Shown: positions 26,529 to 36,014, numbered from the stretch's first letter. The stretch: DNA of 64,000 nt from JANOMH01 sp031422295 (GCA_031422295.1 JANOQM010000058.1:31847-95846); one strand, 5' to 3'. A program made the numbers and translations. Notes: generated by a model not told the origin, from the sequence alone.

Positions 26529-27578
26529 ATGATCGACAGGTTTCACCCATCCGGGGTGCCCGCTTTGGCGCATGCGTCAAAGGCCGGGCAACTGGCCCCG
26601 CAGCAGCAGGATTTCTTTCTGTGCGATATCTTTGCGGCCCCGCCCAAGGATGATCTGGCCAGTATGGAGCATCCGCTGTTTTCCCTTGCCACCCGCCCTG
26701 ATCTGAACATTCTGCGCTATGCCCATAATGGCGCACAGATTGAGATCACGCCGTCGGTCAGGGGGCGCGCCACGATCCATGACAAGGATATTCTGATCTA
26801 TTGCACCAGCCAGTTGATGGCCGCGATCAATGCCGGCCGCGCCGTGGCCCGCACCCTGCATCTGACCGCGCATGATCTGCTGACTGCCACCAACCGCGAG
26901 ACCAGCGGTGATGCCTACGCCAGGCTGCGCGAGGCGTTCGAGCGGCTCGCAGGCACCCGCATCACCACCAATCTGGTGCAGGGTGCGCATGAGGTCACCC
27001 GCGGCTTTGGCCTGATTGAGGACTGGGAGATTGTGCGCCGCACCCGCGGCGGCCGGATGGTGCAGGTCCGCGTGACCCTGAGCGAATGGTTGTTTCAGGC
27101 GGTGCTGGCCAAATCGGTGCTGACCTTGAACCGCGCCTATTTTACCCTGCGCCGCCCGCTGGAACGCCGCCTGTATGAACTGGCCCGCAAGCATTGCGGC
27201 CGGCAGGCCGAATGGCGCATCTCGCTGGAGCTGCTGCAAAAAAAGGCCGGGTCCGCCAGCCCGCGCCGGGTGTTCCGTGCCATGCTGCGCGATATCATCG
27301 CCCAGGGCCATCTGCCCGATTACGACATGGTGCTGCAGGATGACATGCTGAGCGTCACCCCGCAGGCCAGCATGATCGAGGCGGGACCAGAGCTTGGGCC
27401 GCTGTCTGCGGCCACGCTCGAGGCGGTGCGCGCCCGGCCCGGGGTGCGTGCGGCAGGCTGGGATCTATATGCGCTCGAGGCGGAATGGCGCAGCATCTGG
27501 GTCCGGTCGGGCCGGCCCAGGCTGCGCTCGCCCGACAAGGCGTTTCTGGGCTGGGTCGATAAACGTCTGGGCGCGTGA
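26529..27578 (+). CDS. repA: Plasmid replication initiator RepA (RPA family)
   Basis: This 349-residue initiator belongs to the RPA family of Rhodobacterales and related plasmids. Conserved parts visible are DFFLCDIFAAPPKDDLASME, MEHPLFSLATRPD, DKDILIYCTSQLMAAINAG, ARLREAFERLAGTRITTN and LNRAYFTLRRPLERRLYELA, the last two fitting winged-helix DNA-binding modules. It would bind the adjacent iterons and open the origin. The ATG at 26529 is preferred over an earlier in-frame ATG at 26475 because conserved sequence begins after it and it lies about 90 bp past the last iteron-like repeat. Divergent orientation to the par genes with oriV between is typical for this plasmid class. Confidence 0.9.
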   Translation: MIDRFHPSGVPALAHASKAGQLAPQQQDFFLCDIFAAPPKDDLASMEHPLFSLATRPDLNILRYAHNGAQIEITPSVRGRATIHDKDILIYCTSQLMAAINAGRAVARTLHLTAHDLLTATNRETSGDAYARLREAFERLAGTRITTNLVQGAHEVTRGFGLIEDWEIVRRTRGGRMVQVRVTLSEWLFQAVLAKSVLTLNRAYFTLRRPLERRLYELARKHCGRQAEWRISLELLQKKAGSASPRRVFRAMLRDIIAQGHLPDYDMVLQDDMLSVTPQASMIEAGPELGPLSAATLEAVRARPGVRAAGWDLYALEAEWRSIWVRSGRPRLRSPDKAFLGWVDKRLGA

Positions 27579-27760
27579 CCGGGTCTGGTTTGCAATTGCG
27601 GGCCATGGAACCAAACGACCGGTTGATGGCGCATGCAAGCGGGTCTGGCTGTGGTTTTCACTGGGAAAGGCCCATAGCCAGGGCGGTGACCGGGTCTTGT
27701 CAGCATAACCCGGGGCTGCGGCGGACAAAACGCTTGAGACGGGATCATTCATGTTCTTAA

Positions 27761-28930
27761 ATGAGCGCTATGGATACTGATCCCCTGCCAGAAAACACCG
27801 ATCCAGACCCAGCCCCAGACCCTGCCGGGATCGGGATTTATGACCGCGACCGGGCCGGAGCTGATCTTGCGGCCGATCTGTGGTTTTTGCCCAGCTATGA
27901 TGTAGGCCATGATCCGGGCCATGATCTGGGCCACGATCTGGCCCCGTTGCCCCATGCTGACCGCCGCCCGCTGATCGCCCCGGCGGATTGGGTGGCCGCA
28001 CAGGCCAGCCTGTCGGTCGATCTGGCGCAGGTCACAGGGCTGTTTGGCATGTTGCACGAACGGCTGCGCGCAGGTCCCGAGGGCTGGGGCCACCGTCTGG
28101 CCCTGCTGGAGGCCGCCGAGCTGAGCTGGTGGGCCGGGGACCGGATCGGGGCCGAACGGCTGGCCCTGTGGGATGCCCTGCGCCTGACCGGGCCGCAGGC
28201 CGATAGTCAAAGCCTGCTGCGCGCGGCCTGGGCGTTGCGCCGGTTGTCGGGCGGACCCGGGCCCGAACCTGAAGCACAGACGGATGCAGGCACCACCGGG
28301 CTGGCTGATTTCTTTGGCCGCCACGGCCCCGAGGCCGCCGCCCCCGAAGGCGTCGAGGATCTGGCCGCTTTGTCAGCGTCATTATCAGCCCTGCATCCGG
28401 TCACCCGGTCAGCGGTGCTGTTTTACGGCTGGCGCATACTGGCGGCAGACCCGCAGGGCCAAAGCGGGGCCACGCGGGATATCGAGGCCGCCGTGCTGGC
28501 CGCCCGGGTGGGCGGCGAAACTGCCAGGAACATGGTGGGCGCTGCCATGGCAGGGGGCCCGGGGGCATTGTTCCTGCCGCTGGCGCTGTCAGGCTTTGCC
28601 CCCCGCCGGGATGGCCCGGTGCGCGACCGGCTGGCGGTCTGGCTGCGCGGTGCGGCACAGGCGACGCAGGCCGCTTTGTTGCATCTGGACCGGCTCGCGG
28701 CATGGTCAGTCCGGGCCGGGGCCGCACTGGCCGATCAGCAGGGCCGCACCCCGGCGTTACTGATCAAGGTGCTGGCTGCATGGCCGATGGTCACTGCCCC
28801 TGTGGCCGAAAAACTGACCGGGGCCGGGCAGGCCACGGTGCAACGCAATCTGGCGCGGATGCAGGCGCGCGGCCTGATCCGCGAAGTGACCGGGCAAGGC
28901 CGCTACCGGGTCTGGACGGCCAAACTGTGA
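27761..28930 (+). CDS. DUF1612/HTH-like protein near repA
   Basis: This 389-residue protein resembles the rhizobial RHE_PE00001-type family, which has DUF1612 and a C-terminal HTH and sits near plasmid rep genes. Features are LRAGPEGWGHRLALLEAAEL and DALRLTGPQADSQSLLRAAW in the middle. A winged-helix-like end has the order LIKVLAAWPMVTAPVAEKL, then GAGQATVQRNLARMQARGLI, then GRYRVWTA, as in Fic-associated or MarR-like wings. It is probably DNA-binding. The first 70 residues are Asp/Pro/His-rich with a GHDPGHDLGHDL repeat from three 12-bp DNA units (27906-27941). No precise role is known; its conserved place near plasmid replication genes suggests replicon regulation. Confidence 0.55.
   Translation: MSAMDTDPLPENTDPDPAPDPAGIGIYDRDRAGADLAADLWFLPSYDVGHDPGHDLGHDLAPLPHADRRPLIAPADWVAAQASLSVDLAQVTGLFGMLHERLRAGPEGWGHRLALLEAAELSWWAGDRIGAERLALWDALRLTGPQADSQSLLRAAWALRRLSGGPGPEPEAQTDAGTTGLADFFGRHGPEAAAPEGVEDLAALSASLSALHPVTRSAVLFYGWRILAADPQGQSGATRDIEAAVLAARVGGETARNMVGAAMAGGPGALFLPLALSGFAPRRDGPVRDRLAVWLRGAAQATQAALLHLDRLAAWSVRAGAALADQQGRTPALLIKVLAAWPMVTAPVAEKLTGAGQATVQRNLARMQARGLIREVTGQGRYRVWTAKL
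27906..27941 (+). repeat. 12-bp tandem repeat, three copies
   Basis: GCCATGATCCGG, GCCATGATCTGG and GCCACGATCTGG in a row encode a His-Asp-Pro/Leu-Gly repeat in the N-terminal part of the DUF1612-like protein. Confidence 0.8.
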
Positions 28931-29040
28931 GGCCCCGAACCGGGCCTGCAACAATGGACAAGACCGCCATCGCAGACTAAGTGAGGCATCCATCGCCTTT
29001 GCGCAGTGCTGTCGGGGCAAAGCTATCAGGGAGCATGTGC

Positions 29041-30039
29041 ATGCTGGCCGGTTCGACCATACTTTTGACCGGGGGCACCGGATCTTTCGGATCGCGCTTT
29101 GTGCCGATGACGCTGGCGCAGCATAAACCGCGTCGGATCATCATTTATTCGCGCGATGAGATGAAGCAGTGGGAAATGGCCAAAATTTATGGCCATCTGC
29201 CCGAGGTCCGGTTTTTCATCGGCGATGTGCGTGACCGTGACCGGCTGTACCGGGCCATGGACGGGGTGGATTACGTGGTCCATGCCGCCGCCACCAAGAT
29301 CGTGCCGACCGCCGAGTATAACCCGTTCGAATGCGTCAAGACCAATATCATCGGGGCGATGAACCTGATCGACGCCTGTATCGACAAGGGGGTCAAACGC
29401 TGCGTGGCGCTGTCCACCGACAAGGCATCCAGCCCGGTCAACCTGTATGGTGCGACCAAGCTGGCCTCGGACAAGATGTTTGTCGCCGGCAATTCTTATG
29501 CCGGGTCCAAGGATTGCCGGTTTTCGGTGGTCCGCTATGGCAATGTGATGGGGTCACGCGGGTCGGTCATCCCGTTCTTTATGTCCTTGCCGCAGGGTGA
29601 GGCCTTGCCGATCACTGATCCGCGCATGACCCGCTTCATGATCACGCTGGAACAGGGCGTAGAACTGGTCTGGGATGCGTTCGACGATATGGTGGGCGGC
29701 GAAATTTATGTCCGCAAGATCCCCTCCATGGTCATCACCGACATAGCCAGTGCTGTCGCCCCCGGTGCGGCGCAAAAGGTGATCGGCATCCGCCCCGGCG
29801 AAAAGCTGCACGAGCAGATGATCGGCCCCGAGGATGCCGCCCATACCTATGAATATGCGACCTATTTCAAGATCATCCCGGCGATCCACAACTGGTCGAA
29901 AGATCCGATCCGGATCAAGGACGGGGTCCAGGTGGCCGAGGATTTCATGTATTCGTCGGAAACCAATACCGACTGGATGGACGCGCCCGCCCTGGCCCGC
30001 TGGATTGCCGCCAACCGTGCCAAGATTGGCCAGTTCTGA
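29041..30039 (+). CDS. pseB: UDP-GlcNAc 4,6-dehydratase (inverting), PseB
   Basis: This 332-residue NADP-dependent SDR carries out the first step of pseudaminic acid synthesis: UDP-GlcNAc to the 4-keto-6-deoxy L-arabino-hexos-4-ulose. It shows ILLTGGTGSFGSRFVP (cofactor loop), VVHAAATKIVPTAEYNPFEC, ALSTDKASSPVNLYGATKL with the catalytic Lys/Tyr region, and FSVVRYGNVMGSRGSVIPFF. KIVPTAEYNP is typical of the PseB group. The ATG at 29041 is chosen because CAGGGAG lies 7 bases upstream; the ATG at 29035 is only two codons earlier. It is followed directly by pseC, sharing a TGATG junction. Confidence 0.95.
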   Translation: MLAGSTILLTGGTGSFGSRFVPMTLAQHKPRRIIIYSRDEMKQWEMAKIYGHLPEVRFFIGDVRDRDRLYRAMDGVDYVVHAAATKIVPTAEYNPFECVKTNIIGAMNLIDACIDKGVKRCVALSTDKASSPVNLYGATKLASDKMFVAGNSYAGSKDCRFSVVRYGNVMGSRGSVIPFFMSLPQGEALPITDPRMTRFMITLEQGVELVWDAFDDMVGGEIYVRKIPSMVITDIASAVAPGAAQKVIGIRPGEKLHEQMIGPEDAAHTYEYATYFKIIPAIHNWSKDPIRIKDGVQVAEDFMYSSETNTDWMDAPALARWIAANRAKIGQF

Positions 30040-31184
30040 TGATCCCCTACGGCCGTCAGGACATCTCCCAGGCCGATATTGATGCGGTGACAGACGTGCT
30101 GCGGTCGGATTTCCTGACCCAAGGCCCGGTGGTGCCACGGTTCGAGGCGGCGGTGGCGCAGGCCACGGGGGCGGCGCATGCGGTGGCGGTCAATTCGGCC
30201 ACTTCGGCGCTGCATATTGCCTGCATGGCGCTGGACCTCGGCCCCGGTGACATTCTGTGGACCGTGCCCAATACCTTTGTCGCCAGCGCCAATGTCGGTA
30301 TCTATTGCGGGGCGGATGTCGATTTTGTCGATATCACGCCGGATACCTATGTGATGGATCCGGTGGCTTTGGCAGTGAAACTCGCGGCGGCGGACAAGGC
30401 AGGCACCCTGCCCAAGATCATCATCCCGGTGCATTTCGCCGGGCAGTCCGCCGATATGGCGGCGATCGCGGCATTGGCCCGGCCCCATGGAATCCGGATC
30501 ATCGAGGATGCGTCGCATGCCATCGGCGCCAGCTATCTGGGCCAGCCGGTGGGCAATTGTGCCTATAGCGACATTGCGGTGTTCTCGTTCCATCCGGTCA
30601 AGATCATCACCACCGCCGAGGGTGGGTTGGCCACGACGCAAGATGCGGAACTGGCGTACCTTATGGGGCTGCATCGCAGCCACGGCATTACCCGCGATCC
30701 GGCCCGGATGGGGGCGAATCCGGGCGGTTGGTATTACGAGATGGTCGATCTGGGGTATAATTACCGGATGACCGAGATGCAGGCGGCGCTAGGTCTGTCG
30801 CAGATGGACCGGCTGGCCGCATTCGTGGACCGCAGGCAGGCGATTGCGGCGCGCTATGGGGTGCTGTTAGCCGATCTGCCGCTGCTGCGCCCGGCCCAAT
30901 CACCCGACAGCCGGTCGGCGCTGCATCTGTATCCGATACAGGTGGACAACCGCGCCGCGGTGTTCGCCGCCCTCCGCCACGCCGGGATTGGGGTCAATGT
31001 GCATTACATCCCGGTGCATACCCAGCCGTTCTGGCGTGCGCGGGGGTTCAACACGGGCGATTTTCCAGTGTCAGAAGCCTACTACAACCGCGCCATCAGT
31101 ATCCCGATCTATGCGGGGCTGACGGATGCCGATCAGGATGTGGTTGTGGCGGCGCTTACCGACGCATTGTCGGACCAAAGGTAA
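30039..31184 (+). CDS. pseC: PLP aminotransferase PseC
   Basis: This 381-residue DegT/DnrJ/EryC1-family aminotransferase carries out step two, amination at C4 of the PseB product. The start MIPYGRQDISQADIDAVTDV and VLRSDFLTQGPVVPRFE are characteristic of PseC. The PLP Lys is in FSFHPVKIITTAEGG, and YNYRMTEMQAALG follows. Its ATG overlaps the pseB stop, so the two are translationally coupled. Its 3' end overlaps the convergent transferase gene by 29 bp. Confidence 0.95.
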   Translation: MIPYGRQDISQADIDAVTDVLRSDFLTQGPVVPRFEAAVAQATGAAHAVAVNSATSALHIACMALDLGPGDILWTVPNTFVASANVGIYCGADVDFVDITPDTYVMDPVALAVKLAAADKAGTLPKIIIPVHFAGQSADMAAIAALARPHGIRIIEDASHAIGASYLGQPVGNCAYSDIAVFSFHPVKIITTAEGGLATTQDAELAYLMGLHRSHGITRDPARMGANPGGWYYEMVDLGYNYRMTEMQAALGLSQMDRLAAFVDRRQAIAARYGVLLADLPLLRPAQSPDSRSALHLYPIQVDNRAAVFAALRHAGIGVNVHYIPVHTQPFWRARGFNTGDFPVSEAYYNRAISIPIYAGLTDADQDVVVAALTDALSDQR

Positions 31185-32619
31185 AGGCTGCAGTGCCGTT
31201 CAGCAGGCCAATGATGGTGGCGGCAACCGCCGTGTCATTGGCATCCACATCGAAATCAGGCACTAACTTGGTATAATGCCGGTCCACTACGCCCGGATGC
31301 GTCCGCGCCAGCAGATCGCCTGCAGCCTGTTGCAGCGCGTCATGATCGGGGCTGGCCGCCAGAATATCGGCATAGGTCAGCCCCTGATGGTATTCCACCA
31401 CGCCGGGCAGGCGGCGGTACCAGGCCCGGCCGAATACCAGCGCGGGCTTGCCCGAGCGGACCGCCTCCCATCCGACCGTGCCGGTGATCGTGGCCACAAA
31501 TTGCGCGTGATCGGTCAGTGCGGCGGTATTGGCCCAGGAGGGCAGGACGGTGACCGACGGGATGCGGTTCAGCCGGTGAAAGAACAGCGGGCCGCGCATA
31601 TGGGCGGAATGCTGTTTGGGGTTTTCCTTGACCAAAATCCTGACGCCTTCGGGCAGCAGTCCGGCCAGCCATTCCACGGCCAGTGCCTGATCGCGGAACG
31701 CATCGCCCAAGGATGAGGTGGTCATTTCGGGCTGCAGTTGCAGCGGCACATAGATGAAATCGCCGGTCAGATCGACGGGCGTCTCCTCGAACTGGGCGAG
31801 GTGGTCGAAGTAGGCCAGGTTATCCGCGTGGAAAAAACGTGCGAACGGATCGCGCCATTTGGGAAAGGCGGCGTAGGTTTTTTGCATGTGCCGATACAGG
31901 CGGGTGATATAAAATGGGTTCAGCGCCTGCAGCGGGCGTTTCAGCGCCAGATAGGTCAGGAACTGCAAAAACCCCTTGGCAGAGACGGTTCCGCCTGCCT
32001 CGCGTTCCTGTTTGATCCCCTTCATATAGAACAGATCAGGCTTTTCGCCGCGTTGCATCGGATAGGGCGGGGCGGTACCAGCGGGCGCGAAATCGCCCAT
32101 GTCGCGGGGGTGCGCCATGGAAAAATAGCGGTTGGGGAACAGCGACTGGGTGACGATGACGCAGGGCAGGCCAAGCGCCTGCGCCACCTGAAACGCCATG
32201 CTGTCATAGCTCAGATGCGGAATGTTGAAGAACAGGCAATGGGTGATGCCTGCCGCGATCATCCGTTCGGCCATCACATCGGCGAGGATGTGGTAATAAT
32301 CGAAATACGCCTGCATCCCGGTCAGCGGGTGGGCGCGGTGCGTGTTCAGCGGGCCGGTGCGGTGCAGGTGGTCGATGAATTCTTCCATCAGCGCGGCATG
32401 GTTCGGGTCCAGCATCAGGGCGCGTGCCGCCCCGGTAAAGCGCTGATCGTCCATCAGATGGCCCAGACGCCCGCGCCGCATGGTCAGGCGCGACAGCGAC
32501 GAGGCTTTGAAATCGGCGGTCACATCGCCCATGTGCAAGGCCATCGTGACGCCGCCGGCCTTGATCTGCGCCAGAATCCGGTCGGTATTGGCCGAGGTCG
32601 AGACGGCAAACAAACGCAT
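31156..32619 (-). CDS. Capsule-type transferase, possible pseudaminic acid transferase
   Basis: This 487-residue protein of the capsule polysaccharide biosynthesis (Kdo/sialyl-transferase-like) group has a GT-B fold inferred from its C-terminal half. VRILVKENPKQHSAHMRG, then SWANTAALTDHAQFVATITG and TVGWEAVRSGKPALVFGRAW match the donor-binding region where CMP-sugar transferases keep an invariant GTVGWEA-like stretch. It directly follows pseI with TAG and ATG touching (32617-32622). That makes it the natural candidate to move pseudaminic acid from CMP-Pse onto a glycan. Donor specificity is inferred only from position. Confidence 0.65.
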   Translation of the reverse strand: MRLFAVSTSANTDRILAQIKAGGVTMALHMGDVTADFKASSLSRLTMRRGRLGHLMDDQRFTGAARALMLDPNHAALMEEFIDHLHRTGPLNTHRAHPLTGMQAYFDYYHILADVMAERMIAAGITHCLFFNIPHLSYDSMAFQVAQALGLPCVIVTQSLFPNRYFSMAHPRDMGDFAPAGTAPPYPMQRGEKPDLFYMKGIKQEREAGGTVSAKGFLQFLTYLALKRPLQALNPFYITRLYRHMQKTYAAFPKWRDPFARFFHADNLAYFDHLAQFEETPVDLTGDFIYVPLQLQPEMTTSSLGDAFRDQALAVEWLAGLLPEGVRILVKENPKQHSAHMRGPLFFHRLNRIPSVTVLPSWANTAALTDHAQFVATITGTVGWEAVRSGKPALVFGRAWYRRLPGVVEYHQGLTYADILAASPDHDALQQAAGDLLARTHPGVVDRHYTKLVPDFDVDANDTAVAATIIGLLNGTAAFTFGPTMRR

Positions 32620-33663
32620 CTAGCGCACCATGCCCCAGTCGAACGGCTCGCCCCGCGTCAGTTCCCGTGCGGTCAGGCGGCCCAGCACGGCGGGCAGGTG
32701 TTTGGGGGCGAGACCATGGCCGGGGCGGATCGAGCGGACGTGGCCCTCGGTCAACACGGTCCCGGCGGGCACATCGGCCACGACATAAAGCGAGCGGCGG
32801 AATTGCGCATTGGCGCCGCCGACGCCGCTGCGGTCATATTGCGGCGGGCCCATCGCAGCATGGGCGATGCGGGCATCGGCCACCAGTTGGGTGAACTCGG
32901 CAGGCTCCAGCGAAAACGCGGCATCGGGGCCACCATCGGCACGGGCCAATGTGAGGTGCTTTTCGATGATGCAGGCGCCAAGGGCGATGGCCGCCACGGT
33001 TACCGCCGATCCCAATGTATGGTCCGACAGGCCGACGGGCAGGCCGAAAGCGGCGGTAAGGGCTGCAATAGTGCCTAATCGCATCTCCTCGGGCTTGGCC
33101 GGATAGGCGGAAATGCAATGCAGCAGGGCGATGCCGTCTGCCCCGCGGGCGGCGCGAATGGCGTCCTCGATCTCGGCATAGTTCGCAATGCCGGTGGACA
33201 TGATGAGCGGTTTGCCCATGGAGGCTGCCTTGGCGATCAGCGGGGTATCGACCAGTTCGAAGGAGGCGATTTTATAGGCGGGGACACCCAGTCCGGCCAG
33301 AAAATCCACCGCCGTGGGGTCAAACGGCGAAGAGAAGCAGTGCAAGCCATGGCCTGCCGCCCGCTCCAGCAGCGCCGGGTGCCAGTCCCAGGGGGTGCTG
33401 GCCTGTTGATACAACTCATGCAAATGCCGCCCGTCCCAGAGGCCGCCCTTGATGCGGAATTCGGGGCGGTCCACGTCGATGGTGATGGTGTCGGCGGTAT
33501 AGGTCTGCAGTTTCACCGCATCGGCCCCGGTGCTGGCGGCGGCATCGACCAGCGCCAAGGCCCGGCCCAGATCGCCGTTATGATTGCCCGACAATTCGGC
33601 AATGACATAGGGGCTGTGGGCGGGGCCAATGGGCCGCCCGGCGATGGAAAACGTGGCCTGCAT
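32620..33663 (-). CDS. pseI: Pseudaminic acid synthase PseI
   Basis: This 347-residue NeuB-family enzyme condenses 6-deoxy-AltdiNAc with phosphoenolpyruvate to pseudaminic acid. Visible motifs are IAELSGNHNGDLGRALALVD, GADAVKLQTYTADTITID, SSPFDPTAVDFLAGLGVPAY, KIASFELVDTPLI and LSDHTLGSAVTVAAIALGAC. A C-terminal SAF (antifreeze-like) domain starts near residue 285 (RRSLYVVADVPAG, HVRSIRPGHGL). The Leu-rich ELSGNHNG variant favours PseI over NeuB. It belongs to the leftward operon pseF, pseGH, pseI and transferase. Confidence 0.95.
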   Translation of the reverse strand: MQATFSIAGRPIGPAHSPYVIAELSGNHNGDLGRALALVDAAASTGADAVKLQTYTADTITIDVDRPEFRIKGGLWDGRHLHELYQQASTPWDWHPALLERAAGHGLHCFSSPFDPTAVDFLAGLGVPAYKIASFELVDTPLIAKAASMGKPLIMSTGIANYAEIEDAIRAARGADGIALLHCISAYPAKPEEMRLGTIAALTAAFGLPVGLSDHTLGSAVTVAAIALGACIIEKHLTLARADGGPDAAFSLEPAEFTQLVADARIAHAAMGPPQYDRSGVGGANAQFRRSLYVVADVPAGTVLTEGHVRSIRPGHGLAPKHLPAVLGRLTARELTRGEPFDWGMVR

Positions 33664-33676
33664 CGCGTGCCTCCGG

Positions 33677-35218
33677 TTAAGGGGTCATCCCCAGCCTTGC
33701 GGCTACATCGCACCTGTCCAAACTGAAGGCAAGCAGACCGGATTCAACGCTGCCAGCCTGCCGGAACCCCAGGGCGCGGTGCAGCGCCAGCGAGGCGGCA
33801 TTGTCGTGGCGCACCTGCGCCGTGATCCCGGCCATATCGGGGCGCTGCATGAGGTGGTGCAGAAAGGTGGCCAGCATCCGCCCGCCCGTCCCTTTGGGCG
33901 TATCAGGCGGGCCGATATGAAAGCTCCAGAGCCAGAGGTGTCCGGGCTGCTGCACGGCGTTTACAGAGCCGAGCGGCCGGCTATTTTCGCTGTAGATCAG
34001 CCGCAGGCTGTCGGGCCGTTTCAGGGTCTGTTCAAGCCAGATCAGATGATCCTCCCAGATCAGCGGGTTTTGGTTCAGGCTGGCAGCCCGCACCTTGGGC
34101 TGGCCGCGCCAGTCAAACAGCAGGCGTGCATCAGCGGCAGTGATGGCGCGCAACTGCCCGCTGAGTGCGCTCAGCACCCGGCCCGTGCCTTGGCCGTCAC
34201 ACAGCGCTGCGGCCCGTGCCGCCATGGTGGGGGCCTGTGCAATAGCCTGCGCAATGGCGGGGCCAAGCCCGCCTGCCTGCGCCTGCCCCAGTGTCAGCCC
34301 GATGGCGGCCCCGGCCTGCACCAGCCCGGCGATGCTGGCGTGCTGATTATCGGCCACCTCGACCACGACAGCAGGCAGGCCCAGGCTACAGCGTTCCCAA
34401 CTGCTCATCCCGCCCGCGCCGATACACAGATCGGCCTGTGTCAGCAGCCCGGCCATGTCGGATGTATCGAGGATCAGGCGCACATCAGGATGCGTGGCGA
34501 TCCAGTTCTGCACAGCCGGGACCGAGGCGCTGGTCCGGCCCATCACCACATCGACGCTGAGGTCCGCAGAATCGGCCAAGGCTGCCAGCGCCAAAGGGGC
34601 CAGCCCTGCCGCATCGCCCATGCCGGGGGCGATCAGCACCCGGCCTACAGCCCCGCCCCGCCGGGTCAGAGCGGTTGGGCGGGCGGCGGCAAATTCGGGG
34701 CGCAACAGGGCATAGTTCGGGCCGTTCAGCCCGGACAGAGCCTGATAGTGCCGCGGACCGGGGTTGATCCGGGTTTGGTCCAGCACCAGATCAGACCCCA
34801 ATGTCCGGTCATCCAGATCGTCAATCGCCATGACCCGCAGGGCAGGCGACCCGGCCCGGGCCGCGCTGACCCAACGCGCATCCAGCCCGTAATGATCCCA
34901 GATCAGCCAGTCGGGCTGCAGCCGGGCAATGGTTTGGGCCGTCAGGGCGGCGTCGGTCCGCCATGGCGCGACAAGCCAGTGCTGATGCGCCGGACCTTCG
35001 GGGTCGGGATCGACGGATGCGGGGGGCAGGGTGATCACCTCGCATCCCGCCTGCGCGATCCGCTCGGCCATATGCCCCGGCCCGGTGGCAGTCAGGAAGG
35101 TGACGCTGTGCCCGGCCTGCTGTGCCGCCGCGGCCAAAGCCAGACAGCGCATCACATGGCCGCCGCCGATGCGGGCATCGCCATCGGCCCGGATCAAAAG
35201 GCGCATCAGCAGGCGCAT
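33677..35218 (-). CDS. pseG: Fused UDP-sugar hydrolase PseG and N-acetyltransferase PseH
   Basis: This 513-residue bifunctional protein has a PseG part at about residues 1-335. It begins LLIRADGDARIGGGHVMRCL, then TFLTATGPGHMAERI and DLCIGAGGMSSWERCSLGLP, the hydrolase that releases UDP from the bis-acetamido altrose. A GNAT domain at about 345-505 (ARLLFDWRGQPKVRAASLN, TPKGTGGRMLATFLHHLM, RHDNAASLALHRALGFRQAG) is PseH, which acetylates the C4 amine. Fusion puts two consecutive steps in one chain. ATG at 35218 is chosen because it shares a TGATG overlap with pseF. It carries the short Met-Arg-Leu-Leu repeat at its start. Confidence 0.92.
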   Translation of the reverse strand: MRLLMRLLIRADGDARIGGGHVMRCLALAAAAQQAGHSVTFLTATGPGHMAERIAQAGCEVITLPPASVDPDPEGPAHQHWLVAPWRTDAALTAQTIARLQPDWLIWDHYGLDARWVSAARAGSPALRVMAIDDLDDRTLGSDLVLDQTRINPGPRHYQALSGLNGPNYALLRPEFAAARPTALTRRGGAVGRVLIAPGMGDAAGLAPLALAALADSADLSVDVVMGRTSASVPAVQNWIATHPDVRLILDTSDMAGLLTQADLCIGAGGMSSWERCSLGLPAVVVEVADNQHASIAGLVQAGAAIGLTLGQAQAGGLGPAIAQAIAQAPTMAARAAALCDGQGTGRVLSALSGQLRAITAADARLLFDWRGQPKVRAASLNQNPLIWEDHLIWLEQTLKRPDSLRLIYSENSRPLGSVNAVQQPGHLWLWSFHIGPPDTPKGTGGRMLATFLHHLMQRPDMAGITAQVRHDNAASLALHRALGFRQAGSVESGLLAFSLDRCDVAARLGMTP

Positions 35219-35904
35219 CAGGCCCCCAGCCCCAGAAGCGTAAACATCCGTTCGGCCAGCGCCCAATCGTCGGGCGTGTCGATGTCGATGCAGCGTTCAG
35301 CGGGCAGGATCACCCCTGCCGCCCCGTCCCAGACCCGGGCTGTGGGGTCGGCCCAGGTGCTGGCCCGGGCCCAGTAGAACTGGCCTGCGTCGAAATAGGC
35401 AGGCTCCAGATCCTGGCTTCGCAGCGGCATCTTGGCAGGCTCGCGGGCGATAACGCGGTCACCATCTGCCCGGTAGGCCCGGTCGATGGGGGTGCGGTAG
35501 GCCCCAAGCGCCAACACCCAGTTTGCCCCCTGATCAAGCTTTAACAGACCCTGTTTCAGATCGGCAGCAGTCACAAAAAACGCGGTCGGATACAGGCAGC
35601 AGACCGGCGTATCCGGGGCCAGCCCCAGCCGGATCACGGCATCACGGATCACATCTGTGGTGCCGCTGTGGTCGTCTGACAGGGCTGCATCCCGCGCAAA
35701 CGGCACCTCGGCCCCCAGACCGATGGCGGTGACGCGGATGCCCGGATCATCGGTGCTGACGATGATCCGGCCAAAACAACCCGCATTTTGCGCCGCCCGG
35801 ATCGGCCAGCCGATGGCCGGGGTTCCGGCAAAGCGGCGGATATTCTTGCCCTTTATCCGTTTTGACCCGCCCCGCGCAGGCAGTATGGCAACAGCATCGG
35901 TCAC
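35218..35904 (-). CDS. pseF: CMP-pseudaminic acid cytidylyltransferase PseF
   Basis: This 228-residue nucleotidyltransferase makes CMP-Pse from CTP and pseudaminic acid. It begins VAILPARGGSKRIKGKNIR, the CMP-sugar synthetase signature. FGRIIVSTDDPGI, HSGTTDVIRDAVI and CIDIDTPDDWALAERMF follow. FYWARASTW matches PseF rather than NeuA. It heads the leftward pse operon; the 110-bp spacer to the divergent phosphatase gene should hold both promoters. Confidence 0.93.
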   Translation of the reverse strand: MTDAVAILPARGGSKRIKGKNIRRFAGTPAIGWPIRAAQNAGCFGRIIVSTDDPGIRVTAIGLGAEVPFARDAALSDDHSGTTDVIRDAVIRLGLAPDTPVCCLYPTAFFVTAADLKQGLLKLDQGANWVLALGAYRTPIDRAYRADGDRVIAREPAKMPLRSQDLEPAYFDAGQFYWARASTWADPTARVWDGAAGVILPAERCIDIDTPDDWALAERMFTLLGLGA

Positions 35905-36014
35905 GTCAGGCGTCCTGCAAATCTGTCACATCAGCCCTATAGAATACCCCCGCTTCGGGCAAGCGCGGGCCGGTCCCTTGTTGCGCTGCGCGGGCATCGC
36001 TAGATGCACTGGGC

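Noticed and set aside
27579..27760. Toxin-antitoxin or small regulator gene beside repA
   Set aside because: No small conserved frame with a ribosome-binding site was found in this spacer.
31738..33078. Long plus-strand open frame opposite pseI and the transferase
   Set aside because: It spans two real convergent-strand genes and their boundary and has no family features; judged an antisense shadow.
33629..35377. Long plus-strand open frame opposite pseGH
   Set aside because: It lies antisense to a clearly conserved PseG-PseH protein; its translation is rich in Gln/Pro/His as expected of a high-GC shadow and has no recognisable motif.
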